Shown here in pieces: positions 52,142 to 60,796 of a stretch of DNA of 64,000 nucleotides. Source of the DNA: Haloplanus sp. GDY1 (GTDB lineage Archaea; Halobacteriota; Halobacteria; Halobacteriales; Haloferacaceae); contig NZ_CP098514.1 in the NCBI RefSeq assembly GCF_023703775.1, positions 2,763,998-2,827,997 of the forward strand, in the 5' to 3' direction. Under the pieces are notes generated by a model. The model was not told the origin of the DNA, ran no database searches, and worked only from the letters and a program-made list of their open reading frames with translations. Position 1 is the stretch's first letter. The number at the start of each line of letters is the position of its first letter. The translations under genes and the position numbers were made by a program.

Positions 52142-54268
52142 ATGGACCGAGAGCGAGCGGAGGCCCTGCGGCGCCGCGCCGAGCGCGAGCCGGAATCGGT
52201 GGCCCTCGACACGGTGCGGACGGGGCTGTCCGCGGACGACGGGGAGATACGCAACGCGGTCGCACACGCCCTCGCCCGCGTCGCGGAGGCGGACGCGGAG
52301 CGGGTCGTCGACCTTCTGGACGCCCTCGTGCCGTGTCTCCGCGACCGGAACGACCACACGCGCAACTACGCGACCTTCGCGTTCAAGCGCGCCGCGACGG
52401 TCGATCCCGAGACGGTGGGCCGATATCTCGGCGCGCTCGAACCGCGCCTCCGGGACGGCGTGGGGGAGACCCGGAACTGCGCGGCCGACGCGTTCATGGA
52501 AGTCGCGGCGGCCGTCCCGGAACGAGTCGGACCGTATCTGGAGGCGCTGGGTCCCTGTCTCGCCGACGACAACGAACGGACCCGCAACTACGCGACCTTC
52601 GCGTTCTCCGGGGTGGCCACCGTCGACCCCGAGCGAGTCGCGGAGTTCCTGGATTCGCTCGCACCCCGCCTCCAGGACGAGGACCCGAAGACACGCGACT
52701 GTGCGGCGTTCGCGTTCAAGGAGGTCTCGAAGGCCGACGCCGAGGCGGTGGGCGGCTACCTGGCGGCGCTCGAACCCGCTCTCGGGGACGGCCGAGCGGC
52801 GACCCGGAACTACGCGGCGTTCGCGTTCAAGGAGGTCTCGAAGGTCGACGCCGGGGCGGTCGTCCCCCACCTCGACGCGCTGGCGCCCCGCCTCGGCGAC
52901 GACGACGGGACGACCCGTCACCACGCGGCGTTCGCGTTCAAGCAGGCCGCGAAGGCCGACGCCGGGGCGGTCGCGCCCCACGTAGACGCGCTCGCCCCTC
53001 GCCTCGGCGACGACGACGAGACGATCCGCAACTACGCGACCTACGCGTTCGGCGCGGTTTCGGAGGTCGATCCGGAGCGGATCGCCGAGTATCCGGGGGC
53101 GCTCGCCTCCCGTCTCCGCGACGAGAACCAGCACACGCGATACTTCGCGGCCGGGACGCTCGCGACGCTCGCGGAGTCGACCGTGGACCCGGTCGTCCCC
53201 CACCTGGAGTCGCTCGTTCCGCTCCTCGGCGACGACTTCGCGGACGCCCGTGAGATGGCCCGGTCCTGCCTCGCGACCGTCGCCGCGGCCCGCCCCGGTG
53301 CCGTCCGGGATCTGTTCGACCGGGCCGATCCGTCGCATCCGGCACACGACGCCCTCGAATCGATCCTGCGGGAGGCCGACCTGCCCCGCCGGATCGACCC
53401 GGATCGCGTCGCCGCGGCCCGCCCGGACGGCGACGAGATCCCGTCCGCTCCCGACGTGGCCGTCAGCCGGGACCGCGTGATCGACGAGCGTCACATCGGG
53501 ACCGGCGGCAACGCGGTCGTGCTGGAGGCGACGGTGACCACGTCCGCGGAGTCGGTGACGGTGGCGATCAAGCGACCGCGGACGAGCGGGACGATCCACA
53601 CCGAGACGGTCGAGCGCCTGCTGGACGAGGCCGAGACGTGGGCGAAACTCGACGATCACGACCACGTGGTGGACGTCGTCGACTACGGCGCCGACCCCGT
53701 CCCCTGGATCGCGATGGAGTACATGGACGGCGGCCACCTCGGCGACCGCGCCGCGGACATGGACCTCCCCCAGAAGGCGTGGACGGCGCTCGCGGTGACG
53801 CGGGGCGTTCGGCACGCCCACCGCCACGGGGTCGCCCACCTGGATCTGAAACCGGACAACGTCCTGTTCCGGCGGGTCGACGGCGCGTGGGACGCCCCGA
53901 AGGTGGCCGACTGGGGCCTCTCGAAACGGCTGCTCGATCGATCCACGAGCCCGGCGGGGCTCTCCCCCACCTACGCCGCCCCCGAGCAGTTCGACGACGA
54001 CTACGGCCCGACCGACGACATCACCGACATCTACCAGCTCGGCGCCGTGTTCTACGACCTGTTCACCGGCCGACCGCCCTTCGAGGACGAGCCCTCCAGC
54101 GCGACGTCTCGGATCCCGGAGGGGCCACCGGCGCCCCCGAGCGAGGTGGCCCCCGTTCCGTCCGAACTCGACGACGTCCTCCGCACGGCGCTGGCGACGG
54201 AGCGAGCGGAGCGGTACGACGACATCGTCTACCTCCGGGACGCGCTCCGCCGGGTGATCGAGGGATGA
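52142..54268 (+). CDS. HEAT-repeat protein fused to a eukaryotic-like Ser/Thr protein kinase
   Basis: 708 residues from ATG 52142. Residues about 40-395 hold nine or ten near-identical 37-residue HEAT-like units of the form 'LAPRLGDDDxTTRNYAAFAFKE'. The kinase domain spans about 440-708. The Gly loop is GTGGNAVV and the ATP lysine lies in VAIKRP. The catalytic loop is HLDLKPDN (HRD becomes HLD) and the metal site is DWGLSKR in place of DFG; TYAAPEQF is the APE motif. All key acids are present, so it is probably active. It stands alone between a regulator and a MOSC gene. Confidence 0.85.
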   Translation: MDRERAEALRRRAEREPESVALDTVRTGLSADDGEIRNAVAHALARVAEADAERVVDLLDALVPCLRDRNDHTRNYATFAFKRAATVDPETVGRYLGALEPRLRDGVGETRNCAADAFMEVAAAVPERVGPYLEALGPCLADDNERTRNYATFAFSGVATVDPERVAEFLDSLAPRLQDEDPKTRDCAAFAFKEVSKADAEAVGGYLAALEPALGDGRAATRNYAAFAFKEVSKVDAGAVVPHLDALAPRLGDDDGTTRHHAAFAFKQAAKADAGAVAPHVDALAPRLGDDDETIRNYATYAFGAVSEVDPERIAEYPGALASRLRDENQHTRYFAAGTLATLAESTVDPVVPHLESLVPLLGDDFADAREMARSCLATVAAARPGAVRDLFDRADPSHPAHDALESILREADLPRRIDPDRVAAARPDGDEIPSAPDVAVSRDRVIDERHIGTGGNAVVLEATVTTSAESVTVAIKRPRTSGTIHTETVERLLDEAETWAKLDDHDHVVDVVDYGADPVPWIAMEYMDGGHLGDRAADMDLPQKAWTALAVTRGVRHAHRHGVAHLDLKPDNVLFRRVDGAWDAPKVADWGLSKRLLDRSTSPAGLSPTYAAPEQFDDDYGPTDDITDIYQLGAVFYDLFTGRPPFEDEPSSATSRIPEGPPAPPSEVAPVPSELDDVLRTALATERAERYDDIVYLRDALRRVIEG
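52264..53300 (+). repeat. tandem 111-bp (37-codon) repeats encoding HEAT units
   Basis: The phrase GAGGTCTCGAAGG recurs exactly 111 bp apart (52721 and 52832), and blocks such as ACGCGGCGTTCGCGTTCAAG recur along the array. DNA-level similarity between central units is high, implying recent expansion or gene conversion. Confidence 0.75.
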
Positions 54269-54284
54269 CCGTCGGGGTCCCCGA

Positions 54285-55112
54285 TCACTGCTCCCGGTCC
54301 CGTTCGGGCACCCGGACCTCGTCGCCCACCGAAACCGTCCGCCCCCGACTCGCCTCGGGCACCCGCGCGATGAGCATGACCGTGTAGTTGTGGGGGAACG
54401 CCTCGGGGTCGGCCCACTCCGGGAAGGTGGCCGCCCGGCGCTCGACGAACCGCTCGCGGAACCCCTCCAGCGGCTCGCCCGTCTCGGGGTCGCGACTGGG
54501 GACGACACACCGCGCACAGGGCTCGGCGCCCTCGAATCGAACCGCGTCGTCGCCCGACCCGACGACGAATCCGGGGGCGTCCTCGCCGACGAAGCGGTCC
54601 TCCCAGAACGCGGGGACGCCCCCCACCTCCACGTTGGCTCGGAGGCGGCGGCGCGCGCCCTCGACGGTCACGTCCTCGAACCACGACGCCACCGCCTCCA
54701 GGGTCGCCGTGCTGACGACCGACGGGCCGGCGTCGGGTCGGTCGACGAACGCCGGCGGTTCGCGGCGGCGGAGTTCGACGGGATCGCCGACGAACCCGGA
54801 GAACCACTCGCTGGCGGCGGCCCGTCCCGCGTCGGTCGAGAGGTCGAACGCCCGGCTGTCGTCGTCCGTCTCGACGGTCAGCGTTCCGTCGTCGAGGCGG
54901 GTCCGCACGTCGTGGACGCGGTCGGTCTGCTTGCCGTTGTAGGCGAGCGTCCGTACGTCATCGCCCGTCTCGATGGCGTCGGCGGTCGGGTCACACATGG
55001 CGTACTCGCGGTCGCCGGCGACGGTGCCGGCCGCCGTGATCCGGACCGACTCGGCGTCCGCGCCGTCCAGTCCCTTGATCGGATACCGCCGCAGTCGCTC
55101 GACGTGTGCCAT
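54285..55112 (-). CDS. MOSC domain protein (YcbX/mARC-like)
   Basis: 275 residues from ATG 55112. An N-terminal MOSC_N beta barrel starts VERLRRYPIKGLDG. The MOSC domain carries the conserved molybdenum-linking cysteine region FEGAEPCARCVVPSRDPETG, with the C-x-x-C variant. The family reduces N-hydroxylated compounds using molybdenum cofactor supplied by proteins such as the MoeA pair. A partner electron-transfer protein is not adjacent. It is convergent with the kinase gene (16 bp). Confidence 0.85.
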   Translation of the reverse strand: MAHVERLRRYPIKGLDGADAESVRITAAGTVAGDREYAMCDPTADAIETGDDVRTLAYNGKQTDRVHDVRTRLDDGTLTVETDDDSRAFDLSTDAGRAAASEWFSGFVGDPVELRRREPPAFVDRPDAGPSVVSTATLEAVASWFEDVTVEGARRRLRANVEVGGVPAFWEDRFVGEDAPGFVVGSGDDAVRFEGAEPCARCVVPSRDPETGEPLEGFRERFVERRAATFPEWADPEAFPHNYTVMLIARVPEASRGRTVSVGDEVRVPERDREQ

Positions 55113-55221
55113 GTCGGCGCTACGGCGGAGGGCGACATAACGGTACGCGTCCCGGTGGCCCGCGAGCCGCGGGGCACCGGGACCGCTTCGGGTCGACGCC
55201 GACGGCCTCACGATCCGAACC

Positions 55222-56634
55222 TCAGATCCGCGAGAGCGCCGCCCACACCAGGACGCCGACCGGCAGCAGGAGAAACGGGCCGACCGCGACCCCGACGCCG
55301 GCGGCCGTGGCCGCGTCGACCTGCGGCGCGAGCACGAGTCCGGCGGGAACGGCGAGGAAGGCGAGCGCCAGGAGCGAGGCAGCGACGATGGCTGCCGGAT
55401 CGCGCTCCGGGCGGTCGGTCCGCTCGACCGGGAGGTCGAGCGTCTCGATGGCCTCGTCGGCGTCGGCCACGGGGCCGATCTGGACGTCCCGACCGTCGGC
55501 CGACGCCACGTCCGCGACCGTGAGCGTGTCGGTGCCGCGGAGCCGGTCGACGATGGCGTTTTTCACCGAGAACTCCGTCGACGGCTCGACCGGCACGATC
55601 CACTGCGGCGCGTCGAGCAGCGCGTCGTACGCCACCAGGTCGTCGCCGCGGCGCCGGTACTCGACGGTCCCGTATCTGAAGTAAACCGTGAGGACGCGCC
55701 CGACGACGACCCCGAGAACCGCGAGACAGCCGGCGGCGATCCAGACCGGCCGCCCCGCGAGCGCCGCGATCCCGAGCAGGGCGAGCGCGCCGAGGCCGAA
55801 CCGGGTCGCGAAGCCGAAGGCGATGGCCGGGACGCTCCACAGCAGGACCGACCGCGCGTCGACGGTCACCCGTCCCCGGACCGGCGCGTCCGGAACGTCG
55901 AGTTCGGGCGGCGGCTCGCTCGCGTCGACGGCGAATCGCTCCCCGAGTCGGAGGATCGGCCGCCCGACGTGGTCGGCGTAGAAGCGATACGCCGACGCGC
56001 CGGCCTTCGCGACGACGACCCCGAGGAGGAGGGCGACCCCGCCGGCGCGGCCGTCGACGGCGAGGAGGCCGACCGAGAGGACCACCACCCCGAGCTGTGC
56101 CGGCGTTCGCAGCAACTCCTGTGCCGACGCCGTCGCGTACTCCCGGCCGCCGACGTACTCGACGCGGAAGTCCCGGACCTGCGCGACCACCAGGGCACCG
56201 ATCCCCAAGAGGAGATCGAGCGAGAGCGCGACGCTCGGCCCCGCCGTTCCCAGGTAGAGAAGCGTCAGCGGGAGCGCGGTCACGGCCCAGAACCCGACGA
56301 CCGAGAGCGCGAACGGGACGTTTCGGGGGTAGATCGGCGGCCACCCCGCCCGCGGCCGCCAGCCGCCGCGCTTCTCGCGGAGTTCGTGTAGCGGTTCGAG
56401 CGACCCGGGGACGCCCGGCGAGCCGCGCTCGGCGAACAGCGCCTTCACTGCGGCCATCACGACCGTCGCGAGCGCCTCCACCCAGTAGACGAGCAGGAGC
56501 GACGTGAGGTCCCAGCCCCAGGCCACGACGCCGACGAGCGGGAGGAGGTTCGCCCCGACGACGACGCTCATCCCGGCGACGGCGGTCACGGGGAGGGGAA
56601 GCGCGTCGGAGAGCCGGTCCCACGGGCGTCGCAT
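55222..56634 (-). CDS. DUF6498-type multi-span membrane protein
   Basis: 470 residues with about eight spans. The start LLPLVGVVAWGWDLTSLLLVY then WVEALATVVMAAVKALFAE matches the hallmark YWVEA helix of DUF6498. A cytoplasmic loop (residues about 70-105) is basic and proline-rich (REKRGGWRPRAGWPPIYP). The middle holds a 150-residue region with possible PH-like beta segments (VEYRRRGDDLVAYDALLDAP). Function unknown. Confidence 0.68.
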   Translation of the reverse strand: MRRPWDRLSDALPLPVTAVAGMSVVVGANLLPLVGVVAWGWDLTSLLLVYWVEALATVVMAAVKALFAERGSPGVPGSLEPLHELREKRGGWRPRAGWPPIYPRNVPFALSVVGFWAVTALPLTLLYLGTAGPSVALSLDLLLGIGALVVAQVRDFRVEYVGGREYATASAQELLRTPAQLGVVVLSVGLLAVDGRAGGVALLLGVVVAKAGASAYRFYADHVGRPILRLGERFAVDASEPPPELDVPDAPVRGRVTVDARSVLLWSVPAIAFGFATRFGLGALALLGIAALAGRPVWIAAGCLAVLGVVVGRVLTVYFRYGTVEYRRRGDDLVAYDALLDAPQWIVPVEPSTEFSVKNAIVDRLRGTDTLTVADVASADGRDVQIGPVADADEAIETLDLPVERTDRPERDPAAIVAASLLALAFLAVPAGLVLAPQVDAATAAGVGVAVGPFLLLPVGVLVWAALSRI

Positions 56635-56740
56635 ACGCGAACACGTGCGTCGGTTCGGGTATGTATCCCCCGAATCGCGGCGGAAGCGGCCGTCCGGCGG
56701 GGACCCGGAGTACGACAGGTATTTCCCGCCTGCCCGAAAA

Positions 56741-56747
56741 GTATATA
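56741..56747 (+). promoter_or_regulatory. TATA element of dnaG
   Basis: GTATATA about 67 nt before the ATG at 56811 implies a leader of about 40 nt, which then contains the repeat described next. Confidence 0.5.
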
Positions 56748-56772
56748 GGCGTACATGGGTCGCCCCATGTCG

Positions 56773-56810
56773 TCATCATCACCATCATCACCCCCCAGAG
56801 GGGATCATCA
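56773..56810 (+). promoter_or_regulatory. dnaG leader with TCA-rich tract and CCCC/GGGG stem
   Basis: The leader holds an almost pure TCATCA tract (56773-56790). A short stem CCCC-CAGA-GGGG (about 56793-56804) ends just before the ATG. Haloarchaeal leaders are usually short and unstructured, so a role in translation control is possible. Confidence 0.35.
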
Positions 56811-58205
56811 ATGGACGACACAGCAAAATACCTCATTCACGCATCGATCGCGGCCGACGGCGTGGTCGAGCGGAGCGACGTCGTCGGCGCCGTCTTCGGG
56901 CAGACCGAGGGGCTGCTCGGCGACGAACTCGACCTCCGCGACCTCCAGCAGTCGTCGAAAGTCGGCCGGATCGACGTCGAAATCGACAGCGAGAACGGCC
57001 AATCGTTCGGCCGAATCACCATCGCCAGCAGCCTCGACAAGGTGGAGACGGCCATCCTCGCGGCGTCGCTGGAGACCATCGACCGCGTCGGCCCGTGTCA
57101 GGCCTCCGTCGAGGTGACGAACATCGAGGACGTCCGCGAGGCCAAGCGCCGGAAGGTCATCGACCGCGCCAAGGAACTGCTCGCGGGGTCGTTCGACGAG
57201 AGCGTCATGGACTCCTCGAAGATCCTGGAGGAGGTCCGCGAGAGCGTCCGCATCGACGACATCACCGAGTATCGCGGCCTCCCCGCCGGCCCGCGGGTCG
57301 ACGACGCCGACGCCGTCATCGTCGTCGAGGGCCGGGCGGACGTGCTCACGCTCCTCCAGTACGGGGTCAAGAACGCCGTCGCCGTCGAGGGGACCAACGT
57401 CCCCGACGCGGTGGCGGACCTGACCGAAGAGCGGACCGTCACGGCCTTCCTCGACGGCGACCGGGGCGGCGAACTCATCCTGCGCGAACTCGCCCAGGTT
57501 GGCGACGTCGACTACGTCGTCTTCGCGCCGGAGGGGCAGTCGGTCGAGGACCTCGACCGCCACGAAGTCATGTCGGCGCTCCGCGACAAGACGCCTTACG
57601 GCGACCTCTTCGAGGGGGACGAGAGCCCGCCGGCGCCCGCCGCGGTCGAGGACCAGGCCGAGTCGGTCCCGACCGCCGCCGTCTCGGTCGCCGCCGCCTC
57701 GTCCGTCGCCGAGACGTCCCGCTCCGAGGCCGGTGGCGACGGGTCGGATGCCGACGGAGCCGGAACTGGCGGGTCGGACGCCGACGCCCCCGCCGACGAG
57801 GGGCGGGAGGACGACGAGGCCACCGGACCCGACGAGGCCACTGGACCCGACGAGGCCACCGGACCCGACGACGGGACCGCCACCCAGGGGTCCCGCGACG
57901 AACCGTCGACGCTCCGCGGCCACGTCCGTGCGGTGATCGACGACGAGACGGGGTCGGCACGCCTCCTCGACGACGACTTCGCGGCCACGGGGACGGTGCC
58001 CGCGGACGACGCCTTCGACGCGATTTCCGGGGCCGAGACGGCGCCGTACGCGGTGGTCATCGACGGCGAACTCACCCAGCGATTGCTCGACGTGGCCGCC
58101 CAGCGCGGCGTCGAACACGTCGTCGCCCGGTCGTCGGGGGAGATGGTCAAGACGCCAGTCGACGTGCGGGTGCGGACGGTCGACCAGCTGGCGACCGCCG
58201 AGTGA
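56811..58205 (+). CDS. dnaG: archaeal DnaG-like primase/exosome subunit
   Basis: 464 residues from ATG 56811. The Toprim core shows E173 in VIVVEGRADVL and the acidic motif FLDGDRGG (213-220); EGTNVPDAVADL lies in between. Residues about 270-350 are a disordered acidic and proline/alanine linker with three copies of an 18-bp repeat, then a C-terminal globular segment. Archaeal DnaG binds the RNA exosome and can make short RNA; the balance of the two roles is not set by the sequence. Convergent with the acetyltransferase gene over a duplicated junction. Confidence 0.94.
   Translation: MDDTAKYLIHASIAADGVVERSDVVGAVFGQTEGLLGDELDLRDLQQSSKVGRIDVEIDSENGQSFGRITIASSLDKVETAILAASLETIDRVGPCQASVEVTNIEDVREAKRRKVIDRAKELLAGSFDESVMDSSKILEEVRESVRIDDITEYRGLPAGPRVDDADAVIVVEGRADVLTLLQYGVKNAVAVEGTNVPDAVADLTEERTVTAFLDGDRGGELILRELAQVGDVDYVVFAPEGQSVEDLDRHEVMSALRDKTPYGDLFEGDESPPAPAAVEDQAESVPTAAVSVAAASSVAETSRSEAGGDGSDADGAGTGGSDADAPADEGREDDEATGPDEATGPDEATGPDDGTATQGSRDEPSTLRGHVRAVIDDETGSARLLDDDFAATGTVPADDAFDAISGAETAPYAVVIDGELTQRLLDVAAQRGVEHVVARSSGEMVKTPVDVRVRTVDQLATAE
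57813..57866 (+). repeat. 18-bp unit in three copies in the dnaG linker
   Basis: GACGAGGCCACCGGACCC is repeated three times in phase (one base differs in the middle copy), giving DEATGP tandem peptides in the disordered linker. Confidence 0.8.
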
Positions 58206-58264
58206 CGGCGGTACGGTCGCGCCGTCACTCGCCGACCGCCGACCGACGGCGGTACTGTCGCGCC
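58191..58264. repeat. imperfect 33-bp direct repeat at the dnaG/acetyltransferase junction
   Basis: The copy at 58191-58223 includes the dnaG stop; the copy at 58232-58264 carries CCGAC in place of GAGTG at the stop, and about four bases differ in 33. The echo CCGCCGGTACAGTATCGCC lies in the end of the acetyltransferase gene. Origin unknown. Confidence 0.6.
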
Positions 58265-58272
58265 CTCCACAC

Positions 58273-58686
58273 CTACCGCCGGTACAGTATCGCCGCCCCG
58301 TCCTCGAAGAACTCCGGGAGACGACGCACCTCCTCGAAGCCCCGGCGCCGGTACAGCGACCGCGCCGCCTCGTTGTCGGGGGCGACGGTGACCGTCACCC
58401 GCTCCGCGTCGGTCGCACACGCCGACAGCAGCGCCGTCGCTCTCCCCTCCCGCCGGTGGTCCGGGTCGACGACCAGTTCCGCCACGTAGGTCGTCCCGTC
58501 GCCGGGCACGGCGAGCAGGTAGCCCACGGGGTCGTCGCTCCCCTCGGCCGTCGCGACCAGCGCCGTCGCCGGCGAGAGTTCGCCGTCGGCGAGCGCGCCG
58601 TCCAGCAACCCGGGACTCGGCTCGCGGAGGTGCGACTGGAGGCGGGCGAGCGCGGCGGCGTCGTCCGGCCGTGCGGCGCGGATCAC
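58273..58686 (-). CDS. GNAT-family N-acetyltransferase
   Basis: 137 residues from a GTG overlapping the DUF92 stop (GTGA). The N-terminal VIRAARPDDAAALARLQSHL is the usual start. The acetyl-CoA loop is VVDPDHRREGRATALL (R/Q-x-x-G-x-A variant), followed by VTVAPDNEAARSLYRRRGF. The substrate is unknown. Translational coupling with the DUF92 gene suggests a shared context. Confidence 0.85.
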   Translation of the reverse strand: MIRAARPDDAAALARLQSHLREPSPGLLDGALADGELSPATALVATAEGSDDPVGYLLAVPGDGTTYVAELVVDPDHRREGRATALLSACATDAERVTVTVAPDNEAARSLYRRRGFEEVRRLPEFFEDGAAILYRR

Positions 58687-59993
58687 AGCAAGAGGGCGAG
58701 GCCGGCGCTCACGACGGCGCCGGCGAGGGTGCCGAGGAAGTTGACCGTCTGGTTCCCGATCCGGCCCCCTTCGAGCGTCGCCCCGAGGAGGCTGTCGACG
58801 GTCATGCCGGCGACGCCGCCACAGACGACGGCGAGGGCGGCGAGTCGGGGCGCATCGAACGCGAAGAAGCCGACGGCGACCCCCGAGACGACGGCGGCGC
58901 CGACGACGCCGACGACGTACCCCTGCCAGGTCACCCCGCCGTCGGTGCCGGGGTCGACCCGCTTCAGGGTCGTGATGAGTCGCGGTTCGCCGAACAGCAC
59001 GCCGATTTCGCTGGAGAGCGTGTCGCTCATGGCGGCGGCGAGGGAGCCGGTGAAGGCGAACCGAAAGAGGTCGGGGTTCATGGACACGCTGCCGCTGGCG
59101 GCGAAGCCGATGACGGCCACGAGCGCGACGGCGGCGTTGCCGAGGACGTTCCCGCTGCCTCGGGCGCCCTCGTTGTCCTCGGCGACGCCCCGCTGTCGTT
59201 TCTCCTCGTAGCGGTACTTCGCGGAGAGGCCGCCGATGCCGAAGAAGGCGATGAGGATCGCGAACCACCCGACGCCGCCGAAGACGATGGTGAGGAGGGC
59301 GAGCAACACGCCGGTCACCATCCCGGGCACGGAGGCGGTGCCGGTGCGATAGGAGAGGTAGCCGAGGGCGACGGTCACGGCGAGGGCGACGCCCACCTCC
59401 GTGAGGCCCGCGGTCACGCCGATGGCGTCGAACAGCCACAGCAGGAGGCCGGTCGAGAGCATCACCAGCGGGTCGTCGCGCTCGTAGAGCATCGAGCGCA
59501 GGAGCGCCGCCACGAGCGCGCCGGCCGCGGCGAGGAAGATGGCGGCGGGCAGCGACGGGGTCGTTCCGAGGTTCCACCCGACGATCAGTTGCCCCGCGAG
59601 CGCCGCCAGAAAGGCGGCGAGGCCGAAGCCCGCGGCCGAGCGCGCCGGATCGCTGTCCACCCGCTCGACGGCGCGAGCCCCCACCTTGCCGTAGGCGACG
59701 ACGAGGACGGCGGCGACGAAGACGCCCGTTGGCATCGACTCCCGGGGTGCCGTCGACAGGATGGCGAGTCCGGTCGCCGCGAGCGCGAAGCCCGCCAGGC
59801 CGTTGAGCCGGCCGTCCCGACGGTCCTGTGGCCGGGCGAAGAGTTCGAACACCGGCCCCTCGTCCACGACGAACGCGGCGAGGAGCGCCACGATGGCGAA
59901 GGGGGCGGCGGCCGCACGCCCCAGTTCGGGGGCGGCGAGCGAGAGCGTCCCGACGGCCGCGAACCCTCCTGCCCGCCGAAGGGTGGACGTCAC
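58683..59993 (-). CDS. DUF92-family membrane protein (phytyl-phosphate kinase VTE6-related)
   Basis: 436 residues, about ten to eleven spans. The family core is AAAMSDTLSSEIGVLFGEPR then LITTLKRVDPGTDGGVTWQG, with the acidic SDT and the glycine-rich GTDGG loop. VTE6 in plants phosphorylates phytyl phosphate, and DUF92 proteins in microbes are unassigned. It sits divergently 107 bp from the cis-prenyltransferase-like gene and near uppS. A polyprenyl-phosphate kinase role in lipid-carrier metabolism is therefore a reasonable, untested suggestion. Confidence 0.8.
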   Translation of the reverse strand: MTSTLRRAGGFAAVGTLSLAAPELGRAAAAPFAIVALLAAFVVDEGPVFELFARPQDRRDGRLNGLAGFALAATGLAILSTAPRESMPTGVFVAAVLVVAYGKVGARAVERVDSDPARSAAGFGLAAFLAALAGQLIVGWNLGTTPSLPAAIFLAAAGALVAALLRSMLYERDDPLVMLSTGLLLWLFDAIGVTAGLTEVGVALAVTVALGYLSYRTGTASVPGMVTGVLLALLTIVFGGVGWFAILIAFFGIGGLSAKYRYEEKRQRGVAEDNEGARGSGNVLGNAAVALVAVIGFAASGSVSMNPDLFRFAFTGSLAAAMSDTLSSEIGVLFGEPRLITTLKRVDPGTDGGVTWQGYVVGVVGAAVVSGVAVGFFAFDAPRLAALAVVCGGVAGMTVDSLLGATLEGGRIGNQTVNFLGTLAGAVVSAGLALLL

Positions 59994-60100
59994 ACCCTCC
60001 GGTATCCCCGACGGCCACTTAACGCTCCCGACACGCCCCGCTGGCGTCGGCCAGTCCGCCGAATCCGTGGGCTTTTGCGCCGTCGGATCCTGGTTCCGCC

Positions 60101-60709
60101 GTGGGACTGTACGACCGCTATCTCGCGCTCAGACAGCGAACCCACGACGGCGACCCCCCCGGCCACGTCGCCCTCGTGCTCACCGAGCGCGACCTGCTGG
60201 AACAGGGGGCGTACGACCGCCTCGAACGCGTCCTCCGCTGGGCCTTCGAGTACGGCGCCGAGCGCGTCACCGTGAGCGTGAGCGTCCTCGACGAGGCGGT
60301 GGTGCCGACGCTGGAGCGCGAACTCCGCTCGGTCGACGCGCCCCGACCCGTCGCCGTCCGGGCCCCCGACGACACCGAACCCGCCGAGGCGCCCGTGCAG
60401 ATGAACGTCGGCCTCGGCGGCAAGGGGGAGTTCGCCGCCGCCGTCCGCTCGCTGGCCGAGGAGGTGGACGCCGGCCGCCTCGACCCCGCGGACGTCGACG
60501 AGGCCGACGTCGAGCGCCGCCTCGTGTTCCCCGACGAACCCGACCTGCTGGTCAAGACGGGCGCCGAGCGCCTCTCCGATTTCATGATCTGGCAGTCCGT
60601 CTACTCGGAACTCTACTTCACGGACGTGAACTGGCGCGACGTGCGCAAGCGCGACTACCTCCGGGCCGTACTCGATTACCAGAACCGCCAGCGCCGGTTC
60701 GGACGGTAG
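60101..60709 (+). CDS. degenerate cis-prenyltransferase (UppS-family) subunit
   Basis: 202 residues from a GTG at 60101. The second half is plainly UppS-like: PDLLVKTGAERLSDFMIWQ then SVYSELYFTDVNWRDV, ending RQRRFGR with an R-x-G motif (R199-F200-G201). The catalytic MDGNxR site is missing: the aligned stretch reads GHVALVLTERDLLEQG. Loss of the catalytic Asp with retention of R-x-G is how accessory subunits such as NgBR/Nus1 look. A canonical UppS that lacks R-x-G lies at the right edge. Confidence 0.8.
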   Translation: MGLYDRYLALRQRTHDGDPPGHVALVLTERDLLEQGAYDRLERVLRWAFEYGAERVTVSVSVLDEAVVPTLERELRSVDAPRPVAVRAPDDTEPAEAPVQMNVGLGGKGEFAAAVRSLAEEVDAGRLDPADVDEADVERRLVFPDEPDLLVKTGAERLSDFMIWQSVYSELYFTDVNWRDVRKRDYLRAVLDYQNRQRRFGR

Positions 60710-60746
60710 TCCGAACGCCGGCGCCGCGAGGCTCCCACTTAAGCGT

Positions 60747-60754
60747 GTTATATG
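60747..60754 (+). promoter_or_regulatory. TATA element of the DMT transporter gene
   Basis: TGTTATAT is centred about 47 nt before the ATG at 60797, with the palindrome ATATGCATAT overlapping its downstream side. Confidence 0.4.
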
Positions 60755-60796
60755 CATATCCGGCAGGTAGTTGTCCCCGGACCGACTGGTGTGGGT

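Noticed and set aside
52264-53300. CRISPR-like or satellite DNA because of 111-bp periodicity
   Set aside because: The period is in frame and encodes HEAT-like units of one protein.
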